Source: Hypomesus transpacificus (Eukaryota; Chordata; Actinopteri; Osmeriformes; Osmeridae). From it: a DNA stretch of 64,000 bases. A program made the position numbers and the translations under genes. The notes under the pieces were generated by a model, which was not told the DNA's origin, made no database searches, and saw only the letters and a program-made list of their open reading frames with translations. Shown here one piece after another: positions 30,020 through 42,400 of the stretch; position 1 is the first letter of the stretch, and the number at the start of each line of letters is the position of its first letter. The stretch lies in contig NC_061072.1 of assembly GCF_021917145.1 (NCBI RefSeq), forward strand, positions 14,238,742 through 14,302,741, read 5' to 3'.

Positions 30020-30545
30020 GGTCGACAATTAAGATTATCGGTATATGTAAATAAATATAACTTAAATTGCACAGGTCTGGTCAACTATTTTGCATTGCTA
30101 GCTACCATTGTCACCTCCTGTAAATGTTACAACACCACTGGACGCTGGCCAACCGAAATGTACCCCGGGTTGATTCACTCAAGGAAGCAAGAAATGCAAG
30201 AGAAAATGTATTTGACTATGAAATTATACTTTGATACCCATGTGATTTCTTTTTCTTGACATTGAAAGTTATTGTCACTTATACTTCAAAGGGGTGCTCT
30301 CATCTTTTGGTCCATATGGCATGATGGTGCGCATCATTTACACAGAGTGCAAAATAGTTAAGTCTTCTTTATATTGTAATCTATTTTCGACCTAGAGACT
30401 GATTCTTTAGTACATTGATTACTATCCGATTATTGGGAAGTATCGACTTTGGGAAGGATAGAATGGAAGTTTTGGAAAGTCGTTGTAACGACACGCTTAT
30501 AAACAAAGTGTGAGCCAATCAGCAAACGGGACAGGGGGTGCCTCT
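30020..30545. promoter_or_regulatory. Shared divergent promoter of rnls and the lipase
   Basis: About 530 bp separate the rnls ATG from the inferred first lipase exon. Toward the lipase there is a TATAAA at 30498-30503 and a CCAAT at 30515-30519. The order of these two is unusual, so neither is proven. The interval is AT-rich, not a CpG island. Confidence 0.45.
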
Positions 30546-30621
30546 GACGTTTCATCAAGCTGGGACTCTTTATGACCGTCTTCCTCTTCCGTCGCTGCTG
30601 GAAAACTTCAAGAGGAACTGG
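30546..30621 (+). other. lipf: Probable non-coding first exon of the lipase gene
   Basis: A strong donor (CTGG|GTAAGTG, GT at 30622) follows a short stretch with no ATG in good context. The next exon begins at 32235, just before the start codon. The 5' limit is a guess. Confidence 0.45.
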
Positions 30622-31187
30622 GTAAGTGTTTCAAGTGAATACATTATATTTCTAGACCATTGCTTGGAAAATGTCATTAAAAACCTTGGCTTGGAAATTA
30701 TCATTTAAAGTTTGTGTTTATGTGTTATGTAACATAACACATATGTAACATTATGTTGTATGTTTCGTTTCAAATGTTATGTGTTGTATTATGTTATGTG
30801 GCGTTTCCTAAGTCATAACATTGAAAGGAGCAAATACATGTGTGAGCATCCTATTGTACTTTGCCAGTTCAGTCACAGTCAGAATGAGTACTGTGCCAGT
30901 GACCCAGGCTTGAGGTTACACTCATGTCTGTATTGACAGAAGATAAAATGCGTTTAGTTCGCCGTTTAAAATGATTTAAAGAGAGGCCTATGCTTCTAGA
31001 GTTCTTAGTGATTGTCTTCTGAGCTGAAATCGACAAAAGGACAGTATGTCCTCAGCTGCTACCCCAGGAAACCCAAAGCTATCTCAATAGTTTGCTGATT
31101 GTCCAAAGTAAAATATATGCAGCGTCAGCGGTTATTTGGTGCGAGGACTTATCTATTTATGTTGATTCTTTAGAATTTCGCCGATTA

Positions 31188-31262
31188 CAGCACTTTACAT
31201 TCACATTTGCATGTATTAATTTAGCAGACGCTTTTATCCAAAGCAACTTCCGAGAGAAACTT
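31188..31262 (-). repeat. L2/SINE-type tail, inverted
   Basis: AATTTAGCAGACGCTTTTAT followed by CCAAAGCAACTT is the reverse complement of the tail at 50780. The element body is missing or unrecognisable. Confidence 0.65.
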
Positions 31263-31643
31263 TACAAAGTGCATATGGTCACTGATAATAACACAGATAG
31301 CCCCAAAAACATTGCCGGTAGCCAAAACATGAAGCACATATTGTGAACAACCAAAAATAAGTGCCAAAGGAAAGAATCATAAGAGCATGTAGTTAGCCTA
31401 AGCAAGTTACAGTTAAACAACATGAATCGCTATAAGTGACAGGGTACCTGTAGAAAAGCAAACGTCTGCTGTTGAATGCACTATAACTTACATATGGTTA
31501 ACTTTTAACTCTCTTATCAAGTGTAAACAAAACATCAAGTGATAGCACTGTTGTTACCGAATGTAGGCCTATGTGTATTAGGGACTGCGATAGCACATCA
31601 TATTCATAGGTTGCATGAGGGAGTATTTATTGACGCACTAGAT

Positions 31644-31927
31644 CAGTGGTTCTCAAAGTGTGATCCGTGAACCATAGCCAAGGCGTCCGCGAAATAATTT
31701 GCCATAAATAATAACATTGTTAAATTGTGCTGTATCATTAAAAAGTGAAAAATATATTATAATCTACAGATGGGTGACTGACCATTTGCACCAATAAAAC
31801 AAGCACATTGTGTCAATTTAAGAGCACAAAGGGTGTGCTGAATGGGTGTTACGATTATGGGGGGGGTCCTTGGAAAATGTTCCCTCCTGTAAGGGGTCCC
31901 TGGCCCCAATAAGTTTGAGAACCCCTG
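31644..31927. mobile_element. hAT-family MITE with 8-bp target duplication
   Basis: A 284-bp element with inverted ends CAGTGGTTCTCAAA and TTTGAGAACCCCTG (one mismatch over most of the arm). It is flanked on both sides by the 8-bp duplication CACTAGAT (31636-31643 and 31928-31935). Eight-base duplications and CAGTGGTTCTC ends are typical of hAT/Charlie-type elements. It has no transposase and depends on another element. Confidence 0.92.
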
Positions 31928-32246
31928 CACTAGATGACTGAAGACAGACGTCATCATGTCAATTGACTCTTGCTGCTGAATCAGAAGGCTATGGTTCCTC
32001 AATGATTTGAACTTTTACCTGCATTTGTAACAAACAGCAACTACCCAAGTTCAACTAAACTTAATCAAGAAGTCATTTTACACCACCCAGTTCATAAACA
32101 AGATTGTAAAAACGTCCATATCTTTTGGATCTCAAGCACACAAAACAAAAGTTAAGTAAATAGCATTTCATGTCGATTTCTCCAACATGATCAAATACAT
32201 CTATTGTGTTTGTGCGTGATTATTGTCCCATTAGGTGAGATAAGAA

Positions 32247-33468
32247 ATGCTGTGGGCTGTGCTAAGTGCTGTGCTGCTGACCACTGGTGTGGTCCAGTGT
32301 GACAGAACCATCCTGAGGAAGGAAAGCCTAGACCCAGAGGTCAACATGAACATTGTGAGTATGGAGGGACACCCACACAGTACACACACACACACACACA
32401 CACACACAGTCGGACCATCACTTAGAGATCACACTCTTGTCTTTGTCCCATGCGTAAGACCAAGTTCAGTGGAGCAAATCAAACATCCCTCTGGACTGCC
32501 ACTGGTTGTCGCTGACCTAGAAATTCCCGTTCTAGAACCAATCCAATCGTTCCAGTGGAGTCAGAAGCCCAAACCAACCACAGAAGACTTGAGAGAAGTG
32601 ACTGTGCAGATTACGAATCCACAGGGCCAGTCCACTCAGACCTCAGCAACCAGCCATAAGGGGTTAATGATTCACATGACCTTCCCCTGGTCCATGCCTT
32701 CTGCTCATGTTGGACCCCTCTATACAGCAAGAGGAACAACAATAGGGAAGTCTTAGTTTCAGCCTCAACCTTCACTTCATAACAGAGACTTGATTTTCTG
32801 TCGTAATACGTTCCGTACTAGATGTTCCTGTTTCACCCCCCCCCCGTTCCTTGTTCATGTGAAAGGTGAATATGCCATTTCACGGGACATGTTATGTTTT
32901 TACCCTCAACCCCTCCCCGTGCCCCTGCAGACTTGGGGAAGAAACCCCCTTTTTCCTCCTCCCAGTCAACTAGCAGTGCCCCGAGACACCTCAAACTCAG
33001 AACTTGCAGTGCTTTCTCACCGAATCCCATCGATGGGCCTTTGAAAGTGACAGCTTGTGTGGTTTGTGCTATCGTTGGTTTGGTCGGAACTTCACGTTCA
33101 CATCTCATGCTGCGGTTAAGATGCTATCACAGCTTCAAAAGAACATGAACCACAACTGGCCACTGCTGATAAGATGGTATGCTCTGTTTGTATCCTATCT
33201 GGGCTAGACTGGAAGAACTCAAACAGAAACCACCCTGATTTGATTCAGCAGGGATTAATCATTCATTCATCATTTATTAAACTCTCTAGGAGGGAAAGGG
33301 TGAAATGTGTGTGAGGCGGGTGTGATTTCAGCCCTCCTTGTTGGGCGCTAGGAGGTACAGGGGTTATCCTCAAATGGCCATTGGTAGACAGAACCAGGTG
33401 GATGAATTATGCATGGTTGGATTATATTGCAGGGGCTCATCTAAAAGCCTGTCTTCTCTCCTTCCTTT

Positions 33469-33539
<71 letters not shown>

Positions 33540-35321
33540 TAATAAAGAAGATCTATTACATGTCAATTATAGAATATCATAATACCCAATGTCTATGTCA
33601 TGTGTGAAATATACAGTATACTGAATATAAAATATCTATAGATGTTACATATAAAACTGTCTGGTGTTTATACTAATCCATGGTAAGGAAACATAACTGT
33701 ATTCTTATGTGGAGTGTGCCATGCATCCACACAGTAGACCATGACAAGGAATCTACTGTACATACAGGGTCGTTTCTATGTGACTCGTTGTTGGTGAGGT
33801 AGGATAAATAAGGTGATGTGTCATCTGTCTCCCCCACTCTTTTGCTCCTCTCTTTCTGCTTCCCCTTCCTCTCTCTGTCTCTCACCCCTGCCCCCAGAGT
33901 GAGATCATCCGTTACTGGGGCTACCCTGCGGAGGACCATGACGTGGTGACAGAGGACGGATACATCCTCAGTGTCAACAGGATCCCTCACGGCCTGGTCG
34001 ACCAGCCAGGTAGGACAGGCCTACTCACTCACCAGACCAGCCAGGTAGGACAGGCCTACTCACTCACCAGACCAGCCAGGTAGGACAGGCCTACTCACTC
34101 ACCAGACCAGCCAGGTAGGACAGGCCTACTCCCTCACCAGACCAGCTAGGTAGGACAGGCCTACTCACTCACCAGACCAGCCAGGTAGGACAGGCCTACT
34201 CCCTCACCAGACCAGCCAGGTAGGACAGGCCTACTCACTCACCAGACCAGCCAGGTAGGACAGGCCTACTCACTCACCAGACCAGCCAGGTAGGACAGGC
34301 CTACTCACTCACCAGACCAGCCAGGTAGGACAGGCCTAATCACTCACCAGACCAGCTAGGAAGGACAGGCCTACTCACTCACCAGACCAGCCAGGTAGGA
34401 CAGGCCTACTCACTCACCAGACCAGCCAGGTAGGACAGGCCTACTCACTCACCAGACCAGCTAGGTAGGACAGGCCTACTCACTCACCAGACCAGCCAGG
34501 TAGGACAGGCCTACTCACTCACCAGACCAGCCAGGTAGGACAGGCCTACTCCCTCACCAGACCAGCTAGGTAGGACAGGCCTACTCACTCACCAGACCAG
34601 CCAGGTAGGACAGGCCTACTCCCTCACCAGACCAGCTAGGTAGGACAGGCCTACTCACTCACCAGACCAGCCAGGTAGGACAGGCCTACTCACTCACCAG
34701 ACCAGCCAGGTAGGACAGGCCTACTCCCTCACCAGACCAGCTAGGTAGGACAGGCCTACTCACTCACCAGACCAGCCAGGTAGGACAGGCCTACTCCCTC
34801 ACCAGACCAGCCAGGTAGGACAGGCCTACTCACTCACTCACTCACCAGACCAGCCAGGTAGGACAGGCCTACTCACTCACCAGACCAGCTAGGTAGGACA
34901 GGCCTACTCACTCACCAGACCAGCTAGGTAGGACAGCTTTACTCACACAGCAGGAAACACTTTCTAAACTGCGTTGAATGTGATTTCTCTCGGGTCCGGC
35001 CTTTCATCAGCAGTCCTAAACAAACTCCTCCGTCAAGCCCTTCATGTTATCAAGAACGGGAGTCCCATATTCCCTGGCTCACTTGTTATTTGAGTGGAGG
35101 TGAAGGACAGTGTGTGTGTGTGTGTGTGTTCAGTAACAGATGTTTCTCTGCTTCCCGTCGTCTCCACAGCATGAATTAGTAACTGGATGTATTCTGTTGG
35201 ACTCTGGACGACCCTTTCTGCTCATTCAGAATGCAAATAGATTCAGTTAATTACAGTCATATTGGCATTGGGCTGTCATTAGAAAGGCTTCATCTGGCCA
35301 GTGTGTGGGTCTACTTTGAAC

Positions 35322-35360
<39 letters not shown>

Positions 35361-38300
35361 AACTCCTGGGTGGCTAGCAGCAAGACCCTGTCTGGGGAAT
35401 AATTGTAGCTTCAAATGTTTTGTTAGTCTAAGGACATCCTCAGTGGTGTGTACTGTAAGCCATACTGATATCTTATTAATAAGTCTGGATCTAACTGTCG
35501 CTAGTGTCTCAGGACGCCCCAGTGCAGCTCGTCTTGTGTCTGATTCTGGAGCACTCTGATTGGCTGGAGATCCCTCACTTCCTGGTGTCCCACTTCCTGT
35601 GGTCACCAGGGATACGTCAGTTTGGCAGTACAGAGACATATCAAACTGAAAAATTCAAACGGTTTACTCCCAGATGTGTTTATTGACATAAAATCAAAAG
35701 AAGCAGCCGAAAATAGAAACAGCAGATACATTTCCATCGTTAGAAACTCTGTACTCCACAAAGACTGCAGCCTGCATCACAGATTCTATGAAAAACCCTG
35801 TCTGGACTTCACTTCCCATGAGCACCTTCTGTTTGTGGTTGTGTAACATCTGTCTCTTGGGACCAACCACTAGTTATATAAACGCTCTCCAGCTGCTGAC
35901 TCCCTATTGGGCGACGTCTCGGCAGGCTGGGGGCTCGTCTCGTTGGAGGTGTGGCTTAAGCGAGGGGAGGGGGGCTGTAGAATAATGGATGGTATGAACG
36001 GCGCTGTGATCTCAGCCCACTGCTGAATGTGAACAGACCAGCTCGCACCCTGGCAGTTACTGGTTGCTCTGGTAGCAGCTGCTCTACCCAGACCTTACCG
36101 GTAGAGCACAGAGCCCTGGGGGCGCAGATCCTACTAACAGAGCACAGATGGAAACGGAAACGAAAGGCTTTTCAATAGACTAAGCTTGAGGCGCCACCTG
36201 CTGTCCAAACACGGTACCTCAGGATGGGTCCATGTCAGGTTCCACAGCAGTGCAAGAGACTGTTGAATAGGTCCCGGAGTCACACGATCAATATGATGTG
36301 GGTTTCAGACACAGTGGACAGTGAATGATGTGTATATTTCCCCTTCTCTCTCCCCATCCTCCTCCCCCTCACCTCCCACCTCTCCTCCCACCTCCCTCCT
36401 CTTCCCCGACCTCCCCCTCCGCCCCCCCAGGCAGCGCGGGCCCCAAACCTGTGGTGTTCCTCCAGCATGGCCTCCTGGCTGCAGGCAGCAACTGGATCAC
36501 CAACCTGCCCAACACCAGCCTGGGCTACCTATTAGCAGACGCTGGCTACGACGTCTGGCTGGGCAACAGCCGAGGAAACACCTGGTCCCGCAGACACATC
36601 AGTCTCAGCCCCTCCCAGAAAGAGTTCTGGGAGTTCAGGTAGAGTCCGCTGTATGGACCACAACCATAGTTAGATACAGTTCTGACAGTTAAAGGCAGTA
36701 TAGCGCTGAAGACTTCTGGTCGAAAGTGTTGCTGGTTTAAACAGGACATTCCATTCATGCTGATGTGATTGATTTTCTCTGTTAATACCTAAGCTCTCCT
36801 ACGTGCTGAACTCTTTCTCCCTTCTTTTTTCCCTCTCTCTCTCGTCCCCCTCTTTCCATCCCTCTTTCATTCCTGACGTCTCACCCCCTCGTTTGTCCAG
36901 TTATGATGAGATGGCCAAGAAGGATCTTCCCGCTGTGGTCAACCACATCCTGAAGAACACAGGCCAGGAACAGATCTTCTATGTGGGCCACTCCCAGGGG
37001 ACCACTATAGGTGCGACACCTGCGCCTGGACTAGCATGCAGAGTCACTGGGGCCACTCCACTAACCGTCTTTACAAACACAGATAAATCAGTTCTATACA
37101 CATACTCCCTTTCGAACCCTTTTGTCCTCGACCATCCCTCTCTCCCTCTCCCATTCTTCTCTTCCTTCCTCACACTCATCCTCTTCCCCTCCCCTCTCCC
37201 TTTCTCTTTCTCCCTCCCATCCCCATCTATCGGTCTCATGCATCCTCTCCCTCTCTCCCTCTCTCTCCTGCAGCCTTCGTAGCCTTCTCCAGCATGCCTG
37301 AGCTGGCCAGTAAGATCAAGATGTTTTTTGGACTGGCTCCCGTGGCAACGGTAGCCTTCACCAAGAGCCCCATGACCAAACTCTCATTGTTACCAGACTT
37401 CCTCATCTGGGTGAGATGACATCACCCGTCTGATCCTGGTGGCCGGGCGATGGCTAACTGCTAGCATTACTGCATTCAATACTAATAGTCATACAGAGTA
37501 GAACTGAATAGAACACAGAACATAAAATGAACACAGAAAGGGAACTATAGAAGAAGTGTCAGAGCTAATGAGTGTTTTACTGACTGTAAGACACGCGTGT
37601 GTATGTGTGTGTTGCAGGACCTGTTTGGTAGGAAGGACTTCTTCCCTCAGAGTGATCTGATTAAGTGGTTTGCTAAAGAGTTCTGCAGCAAGGAACCGCT
37701 CAGCGAGCTGTGTGGAAACCTGTTCTTTGTCCTCTGCGGATTCGACGAGAAGAACCTCAACATGGTGGGTCCTCTGCTCTTCAGGGGCATATGAAATCTG
37801 CCAGGGGGGTAGAGGGCATACTAACCAGCCGCTCACTGTCTCTCTCTCTCTTTGTCTCTCCCTATCTCTCTCTTCCTCTGTCCCTCCCCCTTTCTCTCCC
37901 TCTCTCTTTCTCCCTCCCTCTCTCTCCTGCAGTCACGGACTCCTGTCTACACCACCCACTGTCCTGCTGGCACATCGGTCCAGAACATGGTCCACTGGTC
38001 TCAGGTACACACACATGACCTGGCGTATACACTAACACACCTGGCATGTACACACCGAAGACACCACACACCACATGCAGCGTTCTGAGTCATGGTCACC
38101 CATCAGAGACTGCACCAGCCTGTCAACTTTTAAATCACTAGTCAAAACGCACCTTTGTAGATCTGCTTTTAATGTGTAATTAATGCTGTGATTTTATATG
38201 ACGTACTTGTTTTATGTTTATTTTAACCATGTACAGTGACTTTGAGTACTTTGAAAAGCGCTATATAAATAAAATGCAAATAAAATATTATTATTAATTA

Positions 38301-38785
38301 TTATTATGTTCTGTGTGCTGTCAGGCGATCCATGGAGGCAAGCTAATGGCTTACGACTACGGGAGGGCAGGCAACATGGCTCACTATAACCAGGTGAGCC
38401 CCACTGCACCTCTACCATGGAACACACACACACACACATACCATGGCACTCAAACACACACACACACTCCATCAAACATACCATCATCAGGCACAATCAG
38501 ACTGCATCATTCCTATCTCTCTCCACCCCCCCCCCCATCTCCTTCCTTCAGTCCACGCCCCCACTCTACAGGGTGCAGGACATGCAGGTCCCCACAGCCC
38601 TCTGGTCCGGGGGCCACGACACGCTGGCCGACCCCAAGGACGTGGCGGTGCTCCTGACCCAGGTTCCCAACCTGGTGTTCCACCAGCACATCGAGGCCTG
38701 GGAGCACCTGGACTTTATCTGGGGCCTGGACGCTCCTCAGCTGATGTACCAGCAGATGATCAAGCTCATGGAGCAGAACCGCTGA
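32247..38785 (+). CDS. lipf: Acid lipase of the LIPF/LIPA family
   Basis: AB-hydrolase acid lipase that hydrolyses triacylglycerols (and cholesteryl esters in LIPA-like members), secreted or lysosomal. Nine coding exons: 32247-32354, 33898-34009, 36431-36638, 36901-37010, 37274-37410, 37618-37764, 37933-38004, 38325-38393, 38552-38785. They total 1197 bp and 398 aa, the length of human LIPF. The N-terminus [18 protein letters not shown] is a signal peptide. GHSQG puts the nucleophile at Ser174, with Asp344 (GGHD) and His373 (WEHLDF) completing the triad. The oxyanion region FLQHGLL and lid segment [10 protein letters not shown] are present. Splice sites and phases agree. Position between rnls and ankrd22 matches the mammalian LIPJ/F/K/N/M cluster, hence lipf; the sequence alone does not exclude lipa. 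The donor of the second listed exon is copied in the tandem array that follows it. Confidence 0.9.
33472..33537. repeat. (CT)n microsatellite
   Basis: A pure CT run of over 30 units in lipase intron 2. Confidence 0.95.
34001..34935 (+). repeat. 35-bp tandem array repeating the exon 3 splice donor, lipase intron 3
   Basis: The unit is CCAG|GTAGGACAGGCCTACTC followed by ACTCACCAGACCAG. The first unit overlaps the true exon 3 end (donor GT at 34010-34011). The last junction is at 34928. The distance, 918 bp, equals 26 x 35 plus one 8-bp insertion (an extra CTCACTCA near 34835). Copies are nearly identical; a few read CTCCCTC or CAGCTAG, and one near 34360 has lost the GT. Confidence 0.96.
34936..36430. 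other. Rest of lipase intron 3, no gene
   Basis: Unique-looking sequence with a GT run (35110-35130), a CT/CA run (35323-35360) and a pyrimidine tract leading into exon 4 (36340-36430). Nothing else recognised. Confidence 0.6.
38090..38300 (+). mobile_element. 3' end of a non-LTR retrotransposon (Rex1/L2-like)
   Basis: A short coding relic (codons reading [12 protein letters not shown]) resembles the last residues of LINE ORF2. It is followed by an end of the form AAAGCGCTATATAAATAAAA and an ATT-rich tail. Heavily 5' truncated, in lipase intron 8, sense orientation. Family assignment is tentative. Confidence 0.65.
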
Positions 38786-39279
38786 GGGGCGAGAGGGGGG
38801 CGAGAGAACACACAGGAATGCCTTGATTTGAGGGAGAATCACTAAAATTATGTCTTCTTTCTCGGTAAATCACTTTGTTTTTAACGATGCTGAATTTCTT
38901 TTATCCTTGTGAAAACACTGATCCGTTATGAGATTTTATTGATTGTAACTTCATGGAAAGAGCCATGGATGGATGGATAGTTAAACATTCAACACAGCGG
39001 TGCAGTCAAGAGTCTGAGCCTCAGAGAATCAGCAGGTGACCTTAACAGGTTTAATCAAACTACATGCACTTTCCAAACTGCACTGTTGTGTGTTTCAATG
39101 GCCTAAAGAAGATCAATATAAGAAAATCATGTTTTTCTATGTTGTGTGCTTTACATTCTGTCACACTACTATCTTTGGTTTACAACTAACATATGTTTAA
39201 GTGTAGGAAAATTTGAGTTGATTGTCAACTTGTGACACAAATACATATCTATGCTGCTTTGGGATGGATTTGATCACTA

Positions 39280-39285
39280 AATAAA
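39280..39285 (+). terminator. lipf: Lipase poly(A) signal
   Basis: AATAAA about 495 bp after the lipase stop, the first canonical signal downstream. Confidence 0.7.
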
Positions 39286-39339
39286 CAACCATTGTTTACT
39301 CATTACAGAGACTCACTTTTTCAGATTTTTTTTTCATGA

Positions 39340-39345
39340 TTTATT
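39340..39345 (-). terminator. ankrd22: ankrd22 poly(A) signal
   Basis: TTTATT on the plus strand reads AATAAA on the minus strand, about 130 bp past the ankrd22 stop. It lies only 55 bp from the lipase signal on the other strand. Confidence 0.65.
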
Positions 39346-39474
39346 TAAAACACCATATCATTCCTTCCAACTGTTCCTTACATTTATGTACAAAAATAAA
39401 ATATGAAAGCACCCATGTAGATATGTTCCAATCGTGGCCAGTGCCACCCCCTTGTCTTCAGTCAGAGGTGGCCG

Positions 39475-42400
39475 TCAGTGGGGTTTCTTCAACGTGGCGA
39501 CTATCTTCTTGAAGTCCAACCTTCTGGCAATATCAAGAGGAGTTTCCTTGTTCTGGCCGAATAGAAACGTCAGACATGACCACCATACACAGCAGAAACA
39601 CACCATGGCTACACCACTAGTACTGTCCTAGTAAGGACCACAGGGGAAGCAAGAAGTTCCACACCAAAGGGAGGAAGTGGAAGTTCATGACCTAGTCAGC
39701 TGGAACTAAAAGGTTCGCCATGATGATCTCAAAACTGAAACGGTGTCGAGTGCTAGTTCTGCCGTCTCCTGCGCGTCAGCGCGTGGCTGCAGTCCTACTC
39801 ACATGGTTCTGAATGGACGCGTCAGCGTTCTTCTCCAGGAGCAGGGGAACGAGGCGGTGACTCTTCCTCTGGCAGGCGTAGTGCAGAGCTGTGTTGCCTT
39901 TCTGAAACACACGCAGACAGGCACTTGGTAAATGGATGGTTGGATGATTGTTCTGACAGGTTTGTACGTCTGGTCAAAGTAAAGTACTCAAATTGTCCTT
40001 CAAGTACAGAACATCTCTTTGGTGTCTACAATAATGATGGGAGCAGCACTCACATCATTATTGTAGAGGACGGATCCATGTGAGGTACTCAGAGCTATTT
40101 CAGGAAAGGACAGGGTCAGAATGCTGTACTCACATTATCCACAGCATCCACCTCCACTGCACTGCTGAGCACCAGGTTCATCAGACTGACATTCTTCTTC
40201 TGTTTCTGCACCTGTTAACACATAGAAAGTTCCAGACATACCTCATTTGCACAGAGTAACATTCATACCGGGCAGGACATTTGCTGGCTACGAACTGAAC
40301 AATTACCTTTTACCAAAGTTGAAGCATGTACATCATCAATCAGTAAGTTGTCACAGCGTGAGGTTTCAATCAGAAAGTCTTACAAATAGAAGGTATCCAA
40401 TCAGAGAGTCATACCAGTATAAGGTACCCAATCAGCAGGATGGGCATGAGGATGGCAATCATCAGGTAGTCCAGGAGGGAGAAGGTCCTTCTGGCAGCGT
40501 AGTGGAGACATGTTCTGTTTTTCTAGAGGGAGAGGGGGAAGGGAATCGGGGGGGGAGAGAGGGAGAAAGAGAGAGGGAAAGAGAGATAGACATTAGATAT
40601 AAATTGAGAAAAAAAAAAATTGACAACAAAAGACACAAAAATGAAGAAAGAAAATGAGAGAGGGAATAAGAGAGAGAATGTGAGAGAAATGGTGAGAAAA
40701 CCAAAGACAGAGTCCATGGATCATAACCATCCGTTCAAACCTCCAACCCAGGGGCTCCTCATAGACAAACAAGGACATGTGGCTGCATGATAAGTCTTCG
40801 TCACTCAAATAACATGCAACTGGAGTTACACAATGCTGTCATTCCCGCAGCCGTTTCCTGTTTCCCAGCTGTACTCAACACTAAAACCCAACCTTGTGTC
40901 CAGGCCAGCTCCTCAAAGGAGGACGAACCGAACCTTACCTTGTTCCTCAACGAAACTTCTGCGTTGTGGTCCAACAGGTACTTGACCACACGGGTGTTGC
41001 CGCGACGACAGGCGGCAATGATGGGCGTGTCTCCGTAGTGACTGTCTTGAGCGTTGAGGTTCTTTTTGTCTTCGCTGAGGAGAAGGTACACCTTGTGGAG
41101 ATCATCATCGTAGGCAGCCTGGCAGATGGGCTAGTGTGTGTGTGTGTGAGGGGGGTAAAAACAAGAGGATATTGAGCATTTTCATTGAAATCATAACCTC
41201 TACGTATGTAGGAAATCAATCAAAAAATCATATCAATGCCAGACAGATATGCAAAAAACCTTTAGACAGGCGTTTTCTACATTTCATTTCCAGAACATCA
41301 TACACGTCAGGCCTGTTTCCCCACTACTGGAGCAAGACACAGCTGGCTTCTGATGGGCACTGCCTACACTGCAAGGAACCGCCAAATGAAAGAGCTGCTG
41401 GTTCCAAGAAGAGGTCTAGAACAGGCCAAGAGAACGTTTGATGCGGAGGAATGCGAGGTTGGCTGAAAGTCCACAGCAGTCTTCACCTTCTCCACCTCCT
41501 CTAACTAGACAGTCTGCCCATTCTGTCATACTTTGTTGATCAATCAACCTGTTATTGTTCTTCCTCTGTATAAACAAAGATTGTTTTATAAGCAGTCATG
41601 AACGGACAGTGTACACGAATATGAGGAGCAAATGGATAGTCAGTGATACTTGAGTAACTAAAAGTCTAGTTTACCAGGTCTGCTAGCCCTCCAGCCAGAC
41701 AGCATGTGATAAGAGAACAGGTCGCTCCAGTCAGCCGGTTTACACACTATAGGCTAACCAGGTCACACCCATCCATATTCTACTTCAATATACCTTTCAC
41801 TCCTCAAAGCCTTAAATCCACCAAATGATGACTCTGACACACGACTAGCTAACATTGGTGAACAACTGAGGCACATTAGGACAATAAACAGTACCTACTG
41901 TTAAGGATAGTGTAAACTGGGTGTTGAGAGGAAGAATGATACACGGTTAAGCATCGGACCATGTTACTTGTAGTTTAATTAGTAATGATGCAATCACAAG
42001 ATACACAATGAAAACAACACACCAAGATGTCCGTAGTCTAGTACAATGAATCAGTCGATGATGCAAAAGCAGTCGTCCCACCAAAACAGAGTATAAGACT
42101 AGAACGAACGAAGGCCTTCGTTGAGAAAGTGGTCGTGACAGAATATCAGAGAAAGTTCTGCCCCTCCCAAGTTCTGTCTCCCCGCCCTTGGGAGACAGAT
42201 CTTGTACTCCCCAGAGAGGGAGGTCTGGTGAGTGGCCATTGGTCAGGAGACCTTGGGGTGGCTATTGTTAACCAATTAAATGTCCAGGGCGTTCATGCTG
42301 GCGCAAGGTGGGCAGTCCACGGACCTGGTGATGTTAGGAGAGGGAGGGGGCAGAGAAGACCCACAGGTCTGGTGTTGTTCAGGGAGGGGGGTGGACAAGA

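Larger units (their letters stand above)
30622..32234. other. Lipase intron 1: AT-rich, two small repeats
   Basis: Apart from the repeat tail at 31188 and the MITE at 31644, this is AT-rich unique-looking sequence with an ATGTTATGTG-like reiteration near 30720-30810. No coding signal. Confidence 0.6.

Noticed and set aside
33990..34935. Regular direct repeats that resemble a CRISPR array
   Set aside because: The units are contiguous 35-bp tandem copies with no unique spacers, inside an intron of a vertebrate gene.
32247..38785. Assigning the lipase to LIPA outright
   Set aside because: Human LIPA lies beyond FAS, while this gene sits between rnls and ankrd22. Length 398 equals LIPF. LIPA remains possible.
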